Source: Flavobacteriales bacterium (GTDB taxonomy: Bacteria > Bacteroidota > Bacteroidia > Flavobacteriales > Flavobacteriaceae). From it: 36,428 bases of DNA. The translations under genes were made by a program, and so were the position numbers. The DNA is taken from NCBI GenBank assembly GCA_004213965.1, contig SGZI01000005.1:1-36428 (forward strand), in the 5' to 3' direction. Below, piece after piece: positions 16,500 through 26,006 of the stretch; position 1 is the first letter of the stretch; every line of letters starts with the position of its first letter. The notes below the pieces were generated by a model. It made no database searches and was not told the DNA's origin. It saw nothing but the letters and a program-made list of their open reading frames with translations.

Positions 16500-18839
16500 A
16501 TGATGAGCAAAAGTTCAGATAAAAGAAAATCAAAATATAGATCTTACGTATTAATTATGTGGATGGCTTTTGTATTAATTATTTCTGGAATTACTTCTAT
16601 ATTTTATTATGCATCAATAGGAGGTCTAGGAGAAATGCCAGATCTTAAAGTCTTAGAAAATCCAAAAACAAATCTTGCAAGCGAGGTGTTTTCTTCAGAC
16701 AATAAAACCTTGGGGAAATATTATTTTAATGACAATAGGACTCCTGTTATATTTGATGAATTGCCTAAACATCTTGTAGAAGCATTGCTTTCAATTGAAG
16801 ACATTCGTTTTTATAATCATTCAGGCATTGACCTCATCTCTACTTTTAGGGCAATATTAAAATTTGGAAGAGATGGAGGAGGTAGTACAATATCTCAACA
16901 ATTAGCAAAGCAATTATTTCATGGAGAAGGCTCAAAAAACACATTTGCTAGAATTTCACAAAAAATTAAAGAATATATTATTGCTATTCGTCTTGAAAAA
17001 CAATACACAAAAAATGAAATAATAGCACAATATTTAAACATCTATGATTTTAATAATAATGCTGATGGAATTAGAAGTGCAGCAAGAATATATTTTGCTA
17101 AAGAGCCAATTGATTTAAATATTAATGAATCTGCAATACTTGTTGGGATGTTAAAGAATTCTTCATTATATAATCCTAGACCACACAGAAATCCTGTAGG
17201 AGTAAAAAACAGAAGAAATGTAGTATTAAATCAAATGTTTAAATATGGCTATATAGAGGAAGAAGTCAAAGACTCAATTAAACAAGAGCCTCTCTCATTA
17301 AAGTATACTCCAGAATCACACAGGGAAGGATTGGCAACATATTTTAGAGAATATTTAAGAGCATATATGAAAGAGTGGATAAATAATAATGAAAACAGGA
17401 AGCCTGATGGGTCAAAATATAATTTAAATACAGATGGACTTAAAATTTATACTACCATTAATTATAGTATGCAGGAATATGCAGAAAATGCGGTAGCAGA
17501 ACATATGCCAAGATTGCAAGAGGAATTTTTTAAACAAAATGAAGTTGTAGATGACTCAATAGCTCCTTTTAGAGAATTAACTAGTGGAGCGGTAGACACC
17601 TTATTAAGAATTTCTATGAAAAGGTCTGAAAGGTGGAGAAAAATGAGATATGATATGAAAAAAAATCCTGAAGAAATTGAAGCCTCATTTTTTGAACCAA
17701 CAAAGATGACAGTATTTTCTTGGGATGGAGATATTGATACAATAATGCAACCAATTGACTCAATGAAATATTATAAATCCTTTTTAAGACCAGGAATGAT
17801 GTCAATGGATCCTTCAAATGGATTTATAAAAGCTTGGGTTGGAGGGATGAATTATAAACATTTTCAATATGATATGGCAAAAAAAGGCAAAAGACAAACA
17901 GGCTCAACTTTTAAGCCCTTTGTATATGCGGCAGCAATTGATCAGCTTCATCTTTCGCCTTGCGACACATTTCCAGACAGCCAATTTTGTATAGAAAAAA
18001 ATAAGTTTGGAAATATGGAACAATGGTGCCCTAAAAATTCAGGGGACAAATATGGAAGAACAAGAACATTAAAAAACGCATTAGCAAATTCTATTAACAC
18101 CATTACAGCTAGATTAATGGACAGAATTGGTCCTAGACCTGTAGTTAAACTTGCAAAAAATATGGGAATAGAGCAACGCATCCCTGCTGTGCCTTCAATA
18201 GCTTTAGGCACGCCAGATTTAAGTGTATACGAAATGGTTGCAGCATATTCTACATTTGCAAATAAGGGGGTGTATACGAAGCCTGTATTTGTAGAGAAAA
18301 TTGAAGATAAAAATGGTACAGTTTTATATGAATATAAGCCAGAGACAAGAGATGTTTTAAGTGAAGAAGCAGCATATGTAACAGTGAATTTATTAGAGGG
18401 AGTTACCCGCTCAGGTTCTGGCACTAGATTGAGAACCGTTGGCTCAGATGAACATAATTTAGCATACAAAAATGTGGTAACAGGATATCCTTATGAATTT
18501 AAAAATCCAATAGCAGGAAAAACTGGAACAACTCAAAATCAAAGTGATGGATGGTTTATTGGAATGGTCCCTAATTTGGTTACAGGAGTATGGGTTGGAG
18601 CTGAAGATAGATCCATACATTTTGAAGAAATAACTTATGGTCAAGGAGCAACTATGGCCTTGCCTATATGGGGATTATATATGAAAAGTTGTTATCAAGA
18701 CTCTATATTAAATGTATCACAAGAAGCATTTGAAAAACCTGATTATATGACAATTGAATTGGAGTGTAATAAATTTGTTATAGACAGTCTAGGAACGGGG
18801 AAAAATACTGATCAGGAAATTTTAGAAATAGATTTTTAG
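16500..18839 (+). CDS. Penicillin-binding protein 1A, bifunctional transglycosylase/transpeptidase
   Basis: A 779-residue class A PBP that polymerises glycan strands and crosslinks them in the periplasm. One membrane helix (about 15-38) is followed by the GT51 transglycosylase domain with catalytic Glu100 in EDIRFYNHSG and GGSTISQQLAKQ (127-138), and then the transpeptidase domain with STFK (Ser469, Lys472), SIN (531-533) and KTGTT (674-678). All catalytic motifs are intact. The ATG at 16500 is followed by a second ATG; either may be used. It ends 10 bases from the convergent acetoacetyl-CoA synthetase gene. Confidence 0.97.
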   Translation: MMSKSSDKRKSKYRSYVLIMWMAFVLIISGITSIFYYASIGGLGEMPDLKVLENPKTNLASEVFSSDNKTLGKYYFNDNRTPVIFDELPKHLVEALLSIEDIRFYNHSGIDLISTFRAILKFGRDGGGSTISQQLAKQLFHGEGSKNTFARISQKIKEYIIAIRLEKQYTKNEIIAQYLNIYDFNNNADGIRSAARIYFAKEPIDLNINESAILVGMLKNSSLYNPRPHRNPVGVKNRRNVVLNQMFKYGYIEEEVKDSIKQEPLSLKYTPESHREGLATYFREYLRAYMKEWINNNENRKPDGSKYNLNTDGLKIYTTINYSMQEYAENAVAEHMPRLQEEFFKQNEVVDDSIAPFRELTSGAVDTLLRISMKRSERWRKMRYDMKKNPEEIEASFFEPTKMTVFSWDGDIDTIMQPIDSMKYYKSFLRPGMMSMDPSNGFIKAWVGGMNYKHFQYDMAKKGKRQTGSTFKPFVYAAAIDQLHLSPCDTFPDSQFCIEKNKFGNMEQWCPKNSGDKYGRTRTLKNALANSINTITARLMDRIGPRPVVKLAKNMGIEQRIPAVPSIALGTPDLSVYEMVAAYSTFANKGVYTKPVFVEKIEDKNGTVLYEYKPETRDVLSEEAAYVTVNLLEGVTRSGSGTRLRTVGSDEHNLAYKNVVTGYPYEFKNPIAGKTGTTQNQSDGWFIGMVPNLVTGVWVGAEDRSIHFEEITYGQGATMALPIWGLYMKSCYQDSILNVSQEAFEKPDYMTIELECNKFVIDSLGTGKNTDQEILEIDF

Positions 18840-18849
18840 ATAATCTAAT

Positions 18850-20766
18850 TTAAAAATTCATCTGGTTTTTAATCTCTATAAAAGCATCTATGCTTTTTGG
18901 ATTTCGCATTGCCCCTGGAGTTGCAATTTTTTTTAATGGCAGTCCTAAAAATAATTTTTTTATAGGAATCTCCATTTTTTTTCCACTAATTGTATATGGA
19001 ATTTCTTTTACAGATATTATGTGATTTGGAATATGTCTAGGAGAACATTTTTCCTTAAGGTGTTTGATTATTTGGTCTTTTATACTGTCGTCTAGTTTTG
19101 AAGAAACAACAATGAATAACAAAAGCTGATTAGATTCTTCTTTTAGATTTGGACACTCAATAATTAAGGAATCTTTTATGATATTTAATTTATCTAATGC
19201 CATATATATTTCAGCAGTTCCAATTCTAATCCCATTACGATTTAATGTAGCATCAGATCTCCCTTGCATTAATATTCCACAATTAGGATCAATGTTTATC
19301 CAATCACCATGAGTCCACACATTTGAATTATTTGCAAAATATGAATCGTGGTAACGAGTAAAATTCTTGTCATTCCAAAAATAAATTGGCATAGATGGCA
19401 TAGGCTGAGTTATTACTAATTCACCAGTTTTATTTTCTATAGAAACTTGATTTATATTCCATGACTCTATTGAAGCCCCTAGCATTTTACACTGTAAATA
19501 ACCAGCATAAACAGGCAGCATAGGACTCCCCCCTATAAATGCAGAACATACGTCTGTACCTCCGCTGAGTGAAATGATTTGAGAATTAGGCAATTTTTCT
19601 TGAAGCCATAAAAAAGCATCTGATGACAATGGAGAGCCTGTAGAGCCAATAGTTTTTAGACTCGTTAATTGAGACTCATTAACATCAATAATATTTTGCT
19701 TCATACTTTCAATATAAAGTGGAGCACCATTGCCAAAATGATTAATTTTTGCTTCACTGGCAAAGCGCCATTGTGCGCCAAGGTCAGGGTAATTAGCAGA
19801 CCCATCGTAAAGACATAAAATATTTCCACAAAGCAAAGATCCTAATGCGTAGTTCCACATCATCCATCCAGACGTGGTATTCCAAAAGAACCTTTCACCA
19901 ATGCATAAGTTTTGATGAAGCGCTAAAGATTTGTATTGCTCTACAAGAATTCCACCAGTACTATGTGTTATTGCCTTAGGCTTCCCTGTTGTACCAGACG
20001 AAAATAATACCCAAACAGGGTGATTAAACGGAACAACTAATGGATCTAGATCTATAAAATTTTTAACATCAAAGTTCCATTTCTCAAAATTATTTGAGAA
20101 AATAATACTGGAATTAAGACTAGGAAGCCTGTCTTCCAGTGCTTTTATTTTATCTTTTTGATTAAATTCTTTTCCATTATATGTATAGCAGCTATGTGCA
20201 ATTAGAACTTTAGGGTTTAATTGATCAAATCTATCTACTATACTGTCAATTCCAAAGTCAGGAGAACAACATGACCATATTGCTCCTAAGGAATTGGTAG
20301 CAAGAAAAGCTGCAATTGTGTCAGGATGATTAAGCAAATATCCAACGACTACATCTCCTTTAGTTACGCCGCCCAGAATAAGCTCTTGCTTAATAGCTAA
20401 TGCTCTGTCTAGAAGTGAATTCCATGTAATTGTGATTTGTTTATTTAATTCATTTTTATAGATAATTGCAGAGCCATCTTGTGTAGCATGTCTTATGAGA
20501 TGAGCACTATAGCTTAATGTACTATTTTTAAACCATTGAGTTTTATAAAATGGAGTTTTAACATCACAAATTTTAATTGGTTTAGCGACAAAATCAATAT
20601 TAAAAAATAAACTTATTGCATGCCAAAAATCATCTAATTTTTCAATTGACCACTTATGAAGTGATTGGTAGTTTTTTAACTCAAGCTCATGCTTTTTATT
20701 TACATAAGTCAAAAAACGAAACATATTAGAATCTTTATAATTTTTAGATTCCCAGATTTTTGTCAT
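18850..20766 (-). CDS. aacS: Acetoacetyl-CoA synthetase (acetoacetate-CoA ligase)
   Basis: An adenylate-forming enzyme of 638 residues that activates acetoacetate to acetoacetyl-CoA with ATP. The P-loop is SSGTTGKPK (256-264), the A5 region is SLSGGTDVCSAFIGG, A8 includes GRSDATLNRNGIRIGTAEIY, and the catalytic lysine is in SGKKMEI (about 596). The N-terminal half (KIWESKN, WFKNSTLSYSAHLI) follows AacS rather than acetyl-CoA synthetase, and TATPGA-like residues near the end are typical. GTG 20769 precedes the ATG at 20766; I chose ATG. It has its own -7 box and could supply acetoacetyl-CoA for lipid synthesis or ketone-body use. Confidence 0.93.
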   Translation of the reverse strand: MTKIWESKNYKDSNMFRFLTYVNKKHELELKNYQSLHKWSIEKLDDFWHAISLFFNIDFVAKPIKICDVKTPFYKTQWFKNSTLSYSAHLIRHATQDGSAIIYKNELNKQITITWNSLLDRALAIKQELILGGVTKGDVVVGYLLNHPDTIAAFLATNSLGAIWSCCSPDFGIDSIVDRFDQLNPKVLIAHSCYTYNGKEFNQKDKIKALEDRLPSLNSSIIFSNNFEKWNFDVKNFIDLDPLVVPFNHPVWVLFSSGTTGKPKAITHSTGGILVEQYKSLALHQNLCIGERFFWNTTSGWMMWNYALGSLLCGNILCLYDGSANYPDLGAQWRFASEAKINHFGNGAPLYIESMKQNIIDVNESQLTSLKTIGSTGSPLSSDAFLWLQEKLPNSQIISLSGGTDVCSAFIGGSPMLPVYAGYLQCKMLGASIESWNINQVSIENKTGELVITQPMPSMPIYFWNDKNFTRYHDSYFANNSNVWTHGDWINIDPNCGILMQGRSDATLNRNGIRIGTAEIYMALDKLNIIKDSLIIECPNLKEESNQLLLFIVVSSKLDDSIKDQIIKHLKEKCSPRHIPNHIISVKEIPYTISGKKMEIPIKKLFLGLPLKKIATPGAMRNPKSIDAFIEIKNQMNF

Positions 20767-20790
20767 CACTAAGATTTATGTTAGGTAAAA

Positions 20791-20798
20791 CAAAATTA
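20791..20798 (-). promoter_or_regulatory. -7 promoter box of aacS
   Basis: On the minus strand this reads TAATTTTG, a perfect TAnnTTTG. Transcription should begin near 20784, about 18 bases before ATG 20766. It lies in the 65-base gap after the ABC ATPase gene, so aacS can be expressed independently of the two genes upstream. No good -33 TTG is seen. Confidence 0.5.
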
Positions 20799-20831
20799 AG
20801 TATTATTTATTGGTAATTAATATTATTTAAG

Positions 20832-22511
20832 CTAAGGGATAGCCTTAATTAATTTTTTGGTATATTTTTTTTCAGGTTTTGCAAATATTTTATCGGGATC
20901 CCCTGACTCTTCTATGTGGCCTTTGTTCATAACGAGAATATTATCACACATATGTTTGACTATTGACAAATCATGAGATATAAATATATACGTAAAATTA
21001 TATTTGGTTTTTAATTTATTTAAAAGATTAAGCACTTGAGCTTGAACTGAAACATCTAATGCTGAAACAGCTTCATCACATATTATTATTTTAGGATTTA
21101 AGCTTATGGCCCTAGCAATTCCTACTCTTTGCCTTTGTCCTCCTGAAAGCTCGTGTGGATATCTCCTAAGAAATTCAGAAGTTAATCCAACATCTTCTAA
21201 TAATTCAGAAGCTCTATTTATTAAATCTTTTTTATTGTTTAATATTTTATAATATTTTATTGGCTCAATAATAGTGTCGCAAACATTTATTTTAGGATTT
21301 AAAGATGAGTATGGGTCTTGAAAAATTAATTGGATGTCTCTTCTAAATTTTTTAAACTCATTAGAAGATAATTTTGTTAATTCAGTCCCTTTATATATGA
21401 TAGATCCTGATTCAGATTTTTCAATCTGCAATATTGTTTTTGCCAATGTAGTTTTTCCACAACCTGACTCTCCAACTAAGCCTAGCGTTTCCCCTTCATA
21501 TAATTCTAAATTTATTTTTTTTAATGCCTTGAATTGATCTTCTTTACTAAACAATCCTAATTTTGAAACATAACTTTTATTAATATTTGTTATTGACAGT
21601 ATTGGAGGTTTTGAATAAATCTTTTCATGTCTTTTTTTTCTATTTTTAGCTGTAACGATTTTAGCCTCAAATGTATTATTATGCATTTTTTCAATTGTAG
21701 GAAGTTCTTCTAGTCTAATTTTTTTTGATGGTCTAACTGAGAATAATGCTTTTGTGTATGGGGCCTTAGCTTTTTCAAATAAATTATTAGCACTACCCTC
21801 CTCAACAATACTTCCTTCTTTGATTATTATGATTTTATCAGCTAATTTTCTAACTAGAGCCAAATCATGTGATATAAAAAGAACACTTAAATTTTCACTT
21901 TTTTGTAAATCTTTTATGAGCTGAATAATCTCTTTTTGAACAGTTACATCAAGAGCAGTAGTAGGCTCATCTGCAATTAGTAATGAAGGATTACATAAAA
22001 GAGACATTGCAATCATCACTCTTTGTTTTTGCCCTCCAGATATTTCATGAGGATATTTTTTTAATAAATTTTTTATATCATCTAGTCTTACCTTTTCAAT
22101 TAATAGATTGATTTTTTTTATTATTTCACCATCATTTAAATCTAGATGTCTTTTGCAAATTTCAATTAATTGATCTCCAATATTCATGGTTGGATTTAGC
22201 GCACTCATTGGCTCTTGAAAGATCATTGAGATATCATTGCCTCTTATTTTTTGAAGTTCATTTAAGCTTAATTCTAATATGTTTTTATTGTTAAATAGAA
22301 TTTCCCCAGAAGAACTGTATGTTTTATTGTTAAGAAGATTTAAAATAGAAAGAGCCGTAAGTGATTTCCCACTACCGGATTCTCCAACCAATCCGACAAT
22401 TTGATTTTTTGAAATTTGAAATGAAATATTATTTAATAGGGTGCTGCTTTTTAGAGAATTTGCTAAACAAACCTCCAGTTTTTTTACAGTAAGTAAACTG
22501 TTATTTTTCAA
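20832..22511 (-). CDS. Double ATP-binding ABC protein of peptide/nickel (Dpp/Opp) type, no permease nearby
   Basis: A 559-residue fusion of two ABC ATPase domains like those of DppD-DppF or YejF. Domain 1: Walker A GESGSGKS (43-50), signature ISGGQ (157-161), Walker B LLIADEPT (177-184). Domain 2: Walker A GESGCGKT (347-354), signature LSGGQ (455-459), Walker B IIICDE (475-480). A linker of about 40 residues rich in Lys (about 262-302) joins them. The start is TTG 22511, 2 bases after the stop of the serine hydrolase gene; no earlier ATG exists. Permease and binding-protein genes are absent here, so the partners must be elsewhere. Substrate is probably oligopeptide-like, by family only. Confidence 0.92.
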   Translation of the reverse strand: MKNNSLLTVKKLEVCLANSLKSSTLLNNISFQISKNQIVGLVGESGSGKSLTALSILNLLNNKTYSSSGEILFNNKNILELSLNELQKIRGNDISMIFQEPMSALNPTMNIGDQLIEICKRHLDLNDGEIIKKINLLIEKVRLDDIKNLLKKYPHEISGGQKQRVMIAMSLLCNPSLLIADEPTTALDVTVQKEIIQLIKDLQKSENLSVLFISHDLALVRKLADKIIIIKEGSIVEEGSANNLFEKAKAPYTKALFSVRPSKKIRLEELPTIEKMHNNTFEAKIVTAKNRKKRHEKIYSKPPILSITNINKSYVSKLGLFSKEDQFKALKKINLELYEGETLGLVGESGCGKTTLAKTILQIEKSESGSIIYKGTELTKLSSNEFKKFRRDIQLIFQDPYSSLNPKINVCDTIIEPIKYYKILNNKKDLINRASELLEDVGLTSEFLRRYPHELSGGQRQRVGIARAISLNPKIIICDEAVSALDVSVQAQVLNLLNKLKTKYNFTYIFISHDLSIVKHMCDNILVMNKGHIEESGDPDKIFAKPEKKYTKKLIKAIP

Positions 22512-22513
22512 AT

Positions 22514-23653
22514 TTAATTTAACATTTTATATGTCTCAGCTATGTAGTTATAAAAATCTCCTTTAAACTCATCTCCTTCTCCCCTTGTTACATAATCGCC
22601 TAGTCTTACAATAATTAAATCATCTTCAGGAATTACAATGACAAACTGACCCCGATGTCCACGCATTGAGTATACTTTTTTATTTTCAAACTCATATAAC
22701 CACCACCCATACCCATAGTATGGGCTTTTCTCAAAAACTGGATTAATTGCTTTTTGAATAAATGTTGAATCTAGTAGCACTTGGCTATTCCATTTCCCAT
22801 GATTTTTATATAATTTTCCAAACCTTGCAAAATCCTTAGCGTTGCTAGCAAAACAACAATATACTTTTTCCATTCCGCTTTCTTCGCTATCTAATTGCCA
22901 TAATGCTTGACTCTCAAATCCCATAGGAACGGTAAAATTATTTGTTGCATAATCAGTAATAGTGCTATTTGTTGCCTTTTCAATAATCATGCCTAGCAGT
23001 TGTGTATCGCCACTGGAATATCTAAATTTATCTCCAGGTGTTTTTATTATGTCTTGATTTAATATTAATGCTCTTAGATCATCTGAAAAATAGCTTTCAG
23101 TAGTAATATTAATTATGCTATAATATTTCTCGTTCCATTTCATTCCAGAAGACATTGATGCTAAATTTCCTACAGTTAATGATGCTCCAAAACCAGTTTT
23201 ATATTCTTCAAAAAAATCACTAACAGGCTGATCAAGACCTTTAATATCTCCATCCATTATTGCTTTTCCAAGCAGGGTTACCACAATACTTTTTGCCATA
23301 GAAAAGGAATTTGATTTTGAGCTTTCATTATAACCATCAAAGTATTTCTCATAAATTATACTGTCATTTTTAATTACTAAAAAAGCTTTTGTTTCTCTTT
23401 CTTGATTAATTGAATCTAGCATTGCAGTTGCTTCTATAGTATTATAATCTTCATGTATTGCCCATGGTTGAGCTACAGCAGACGGCTCAATAACCCTGTT
23501 ATCAAAATATTCGTGATCGGATAAAAAAGCTGTAGTATTTCCAGTAAGATATGTTACCCTTATGCCTTTTAATATATAGTCTATGTCAAATGCGTAGATA
23601 AGCGCTATTATTATAGAAAAAGTTATTAAAGTCCACTTTAGAATTTTTTGCAT
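22514..23653 (-). CDS. Serine hydrolase of the beta-lactamase/NylB-like family
   Basis: A 379-residue membrane-anchored hydrolase with an uncleaved-type N-terminal helix (about 6-24) and a penicillin-recognising fold outside. The catalytic motif is SMAK (Ser118, Lys121), the second is YSSGD (Tyr212), and the third is HRG (331-335 region, GHRGQ) in place of KTG. This combination resembles class C-like esterases and the 6-aminohexanoate-dimer hydrolase NylB more than true beta-lactamases. Substrate unknown; a peptide, amide or ester is likely. It is followed after 2 bases by the ABC ATPase gene, so the pair may deal with related compounds (inference). Confidence 0.88.
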   Translation of the reverse strand: MQKILKWTLITFSIIIALIYAFDIDYILKGIRVTYLTGNTTAFLSDHEYFDNRVIEPSAVAQPWAIHEDYNTIEATAMLDSINQERETKAFLVIKNDSIIYEKYFDGYNESSKSNSFSMAKSIVVTLLGKAIMDGDIKGLDQPVSDFFEEYKTGFGASLTVGNLASMSSGMKWNEKYYSIINITTESYFSDDLRALILNQDIIKTPGDKFRYSSGDTQLLGMIIEKATNSTITDYATNNFTVPMGFESQALWQLDSEESGMEKVYCCFASNAKDFARFGKLYKNHGKWNSQVLLDSTFIQKAINPVFEKSPYYGYGWWLYEFENKKVYSMRGHRGQFVIVIPEDDLIIVRLGDYVTRGEGDEFKGDFYNYIAETYKMLN

Positions 23654-23678
23654 GATTATTGATGTGTTTATTTATTAG

Positions 23679-23686
23679 TAATTTTG
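23679..23686 (+). promoter_or_regulatory. -7 promoter box of the histidine kinase gene
   Basis: TAATTTTG is a perfect TAnnTTTG; a TTG at 23659-23661 lies 17 bases upstream, slightly short of the usual spacing. Predicted transcription start is near 23693, 18 bases before the TTG start codon at 23711. The box covers another in-frame TTG (23684), arguing against that start. Confidence 0.5.
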
Positions 23687-23710
23687 TCGTGCAATTTAGT
23701 TAAAATTAAT

Positions 23711-25156
23711 TTGAAAATATTTAATAATAATAAAACCTCATTAAGCTCTAGAATATTTTATTACATGATATTACTGGTAGTTGTTGCATCAATTTTAATT
23801 GCAGCAGTGACAATTCTTCAATTTAACAAACAGTCTAGAGATTATCATGAAGAAAGATTAGAAAGAAAAGAAAGTCATTTAATCTTAAATCTTAATTATT
23901 TTATTGAAGAAGCAATGATTGACAATTTAATAAATCTTCCACAGGATAAAATCAATGAAATTACTGATATTCATGAAATACCTTTTGAGATTTATAGTCT
24001 ACAAGGACAGTTATTGAAAACTTCATTAGATTCTAAATTAGCAATGAATGACATAATTTTATCACCTGAAATTTTATTGTTTTTCAAACAAGGAAACAAC
24101 ACAAGATATGTGGAAAACAATGATGAATCTAAATATAGCAAATCATCATATAATTTAATATATAGCAAGAACCAACCAGTTGGAATTATGCATATGCCTT
24201 ATTTTATGGACGATTCTTTAAGCAAAAAAGAATTAAAAGCATTCTTAATGAATTTAGGTATAGTATATGTAAATATGCTTCTTATTGCTTTTGTTTTAGC
24301 GTATTTTCTGTCAAATTATATTACTAAATCATTAACTAGAATAAGTCAAAAAATTAAAGCAACTACACTTAATAAACAGAACGCAAAAATAGATATCGAT
24401 AGAACACCAAAGGAAGTATCTATATTAATTGATTCTTATAACACAATGATTGATGATCTTGAAGAGAGCGCCGTTAAATTAGCTAAGAGTGAAAGAGAAA
24501 CAGCTTGGAGAGAAATGGCAAAACAAGTAGCACATGAAATAAAGAATCCTCTAACTCCAATGAGACTTAGTATCCAATCATTTCAAAAAAACTATAGTTC
24601 TGATGATAAACTAGATAAAACGAAATTAAAGGATTTTAGCAATTCGTTAATAGAGCAGATAGACACTATGAGCTCAATTGCTACAGCATTTTCAGATTTT
24701 GCAAATATGCCAGAGCAAAAAAAGGAATTATTAAATGTAACTGAGGTAGTTCAAATTGCTTTAGACATATTTAATAAAGACTATATAGAATATAGTGTAG
24801 AAGAAAAAGAGATTTTAACTTTATTTGACAGAACTCAATTGATTAGAGTTATAACAAACTTAATTAACAATGCCATTCAGGCAATTCCTGAAAATAGAAG
24901 TCCTATTATAAAAATAAGTGTTGCCTCTACTAAAAGAAATGTTGTAATTAATATTGAGGATAATGGAAATGGCATTTCAGAGAAAAATAGAAATAAAATA
25001 TTTGAACCGAGTTTTACAACAAAGTCGAGCGGTATGGGACTGGGATTATCAATGATACAAAGTATTATGTTGGCATATAATGGATCAATCACATTTAAAA
25101 CAAAAGAAAATCAAGGAACTATTTTTAAAATGGTTTTTCCAAAAAAAATAAAATAA
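23711..25156 (+). CDS. NtrY-like membrane sensor histidine kinase (orphan)
   Basis: A 481-residue sensor kinase: membrane helix 1 (about 18-37), extracytoplasmic sensor region of about 140 residues, membrane helix 2 (about 181-201), HAMP-like linker (about 202-255), then the kinase core. The H-box is AKQVAHEIKNPLTPMRLS (phospho-acceptor His275), the N-box is LINNAIQAIPE, G1 is DNGNGIS, F-box FEPSFTTK and G2 GMGLGLSM. The H-box with NPLTPM is typical of NtrY-type kinases. TTG 23711 is preferred because the resulting LKIFNNNKTSLSSRIF matches the usual N-terminus and the upstream TTG is in the promoter. No response regulator is adjacent; an enoyl-CoA hydratase gene follows after 1 base. Confidence 0.92.
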   Translation: MKIFNNNKTSLSSRIFYYMILLVVVASILIAAVTILQFNKQSRDYHEERLERKESHLILNLNYFIEEAMIDNLINLPQDKINEITDIHEIPFEIYSLQGQLLKTSLDSKLAMNDIILSPEILLFFKQGNNTRYVENNDESKYSKSSYNLIYSKNQPVGIMHMPYFMDDSLSKKELKAFLMNLGIVYVNMLLIAFVLAYFLSNYITKSLTRISQKIKATTLNKQNAKIDIDRTPKEVSILIDSYNTMIDDLEESAVKLAKSERETAWREMAKQVAHEIKNPLTPMRLSIQSFQKNYSSDDKLDKTKLKDFSNSLIEQIDTMSSIATAFSDFANMPEQKKELLNVTEVVQIALDIFNKDYIEYSVEEKEILTLFDRTQLIRVITNLINNAIQAIPENRSPIIKISVASTKRNVVINIEDNGNGISEKNRNKIFEPSFTTKSSGMGLGLSMIQSIMLAYNGSITFKTKENQGTIFKMVFPKKIK

Positions 25157-25157
25157 A

Positions 25158-25934
25158 ATGAATTATAATAATATTATTCTAGAATCGAAAAATTTCATTG
25201 CAACTATTATAATTAATAGACCAAAGAAACTAAATGCTCTGAATATAGAAACAATTTCAGAAATAAATCATGCATTGTCAACAGCAGAAAAAGATAATAA
25301 TATACGGGTTGTTATTATTACTGGAGCTGGTGATAAAGCTTTTATTGCTGGAGCTGATATAAGTGAATTTGCAAATTTTGAAAAAGAAAAAGGATATGAT
25401 TTATCATTGAATGGACATCAAAATTTATGTGATTTTATAGAAAATTTATCTAAACCAGTTGTCGCAGCCATTAATGGTTTTGCATTGGGCGGCGGTTTAG
25501 AGTTAGCCATGTCTTGTCATATGAGACTTGCAAGTGATAATGCTAAAATGGGATTGCCCGAGGTGTCTCTTGGTGTTATCCCAGGTTATGGAGGGACTCA
25601 GAGATTACCCCAATTAATTGGTAAAGGCAAAGCCATGGAATTAATAATGACTGGAGGGATGATTGATGCAAATAATGCATTATCACTTGGTTTAGTTAAT
25701 CATGTTGTTTCAAAAGAAGAATTAATGGAAACTTCAATAAAAATAGCTATGAAAATATTAAAAAATTCTCCCATGGCTATTAGCTCTAGTATTGTGGCTA
25801 TAAATGCTAATTATAAAGACGGAGTTAATGGATATGAAGTCGAGAGGAGAGAGTTTAGTAATTGTTTTCAAACTAGAGACTTTGTTGAAGGTACTACAGC
25901 TTTTTTAGAAAAAAGAAAGCCAAATTTTAACTAA
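25158..25934 (+). CDS. Enoyl-CoA hydratase (crotonase family)
   Basis: A 258-residue crotonase-fold enzyme expected to hydrate trans-2-enoyl-CoA to 3-hydroxyacyl-CoA. The oxyanion-hole segments are AFIAGADISEF and NGFALGGGLELAMSCH; the two catalytic glutamates are present as Glu115 and Glu135 (in PEVSLGVIPGYGGTQRL), with the 20-residue spacing of the classical enzyme. Length is normal. Its ATG lies 1 base after the stop of the histidine kinase gene, so both are probably translated from one mRNA. Fatty acid or butanoate metabolism is likely; the chain length preference is not visible. Confidence 0.94.
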   Translation: MNYNNIILESKNFIATIIINRPKKLNALNIETISEINHALSTAEKDNNIRVVIITGAGDKAFIAGADISEFANFEKEKGYDLSLNGHQNLCDFIENLSKPVVAAINGFALGGGLELAMSCHMRLASDNAKMGLPEVSLGVIPGYGGTQRLPQLIGKGKAMELIMTGGMIDANNALSLGLVNHVVSKEELMETSIKIAMKILKNSPMAISSSIVAINANYKDGVNGYEVERREFSNCFQTRDFVEGTTAFLEKRKPNFN

Positions 25935-25974
25935 ATATTAGAGTTTTTTTAACTTTTCTTCCAAAACAATTTAT

Positions 25975-25982
25975 CATATTTG
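25975..25982 (+). promoter_or_regulatory. Candidate -7 box before the TonB-plug fusion gene
   Basis: CATATTTG differs from TAnnTTTG in its first base only. If used, transcription starts near 25989 and the first start codon after it is GTG 26007, giving an 18-base leader like those of the kinase and aacS genes. No clear -33 TTG. Confidence 0.3.
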
Positions 25983-26006
25983 CATTGTAATAAAAAAAAA
26001 TATTTA

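Noticed and set aside
17948-18469. Long open frame on the minus strand, 173 codons
   Set aside because: It lies entirely antisense to the transpeptidase domain of PBP1A, whose motifs are intact, and the product resembles no protein family; it is a shadow frame.
22514-23653. Antibiotic resistance beta-lactamase
   Set aside because: The SMAK/Tyr/HRG motif set and the membrane anchor fit NylB/EstB-like hydrolases better, and there is no resistance gene context.
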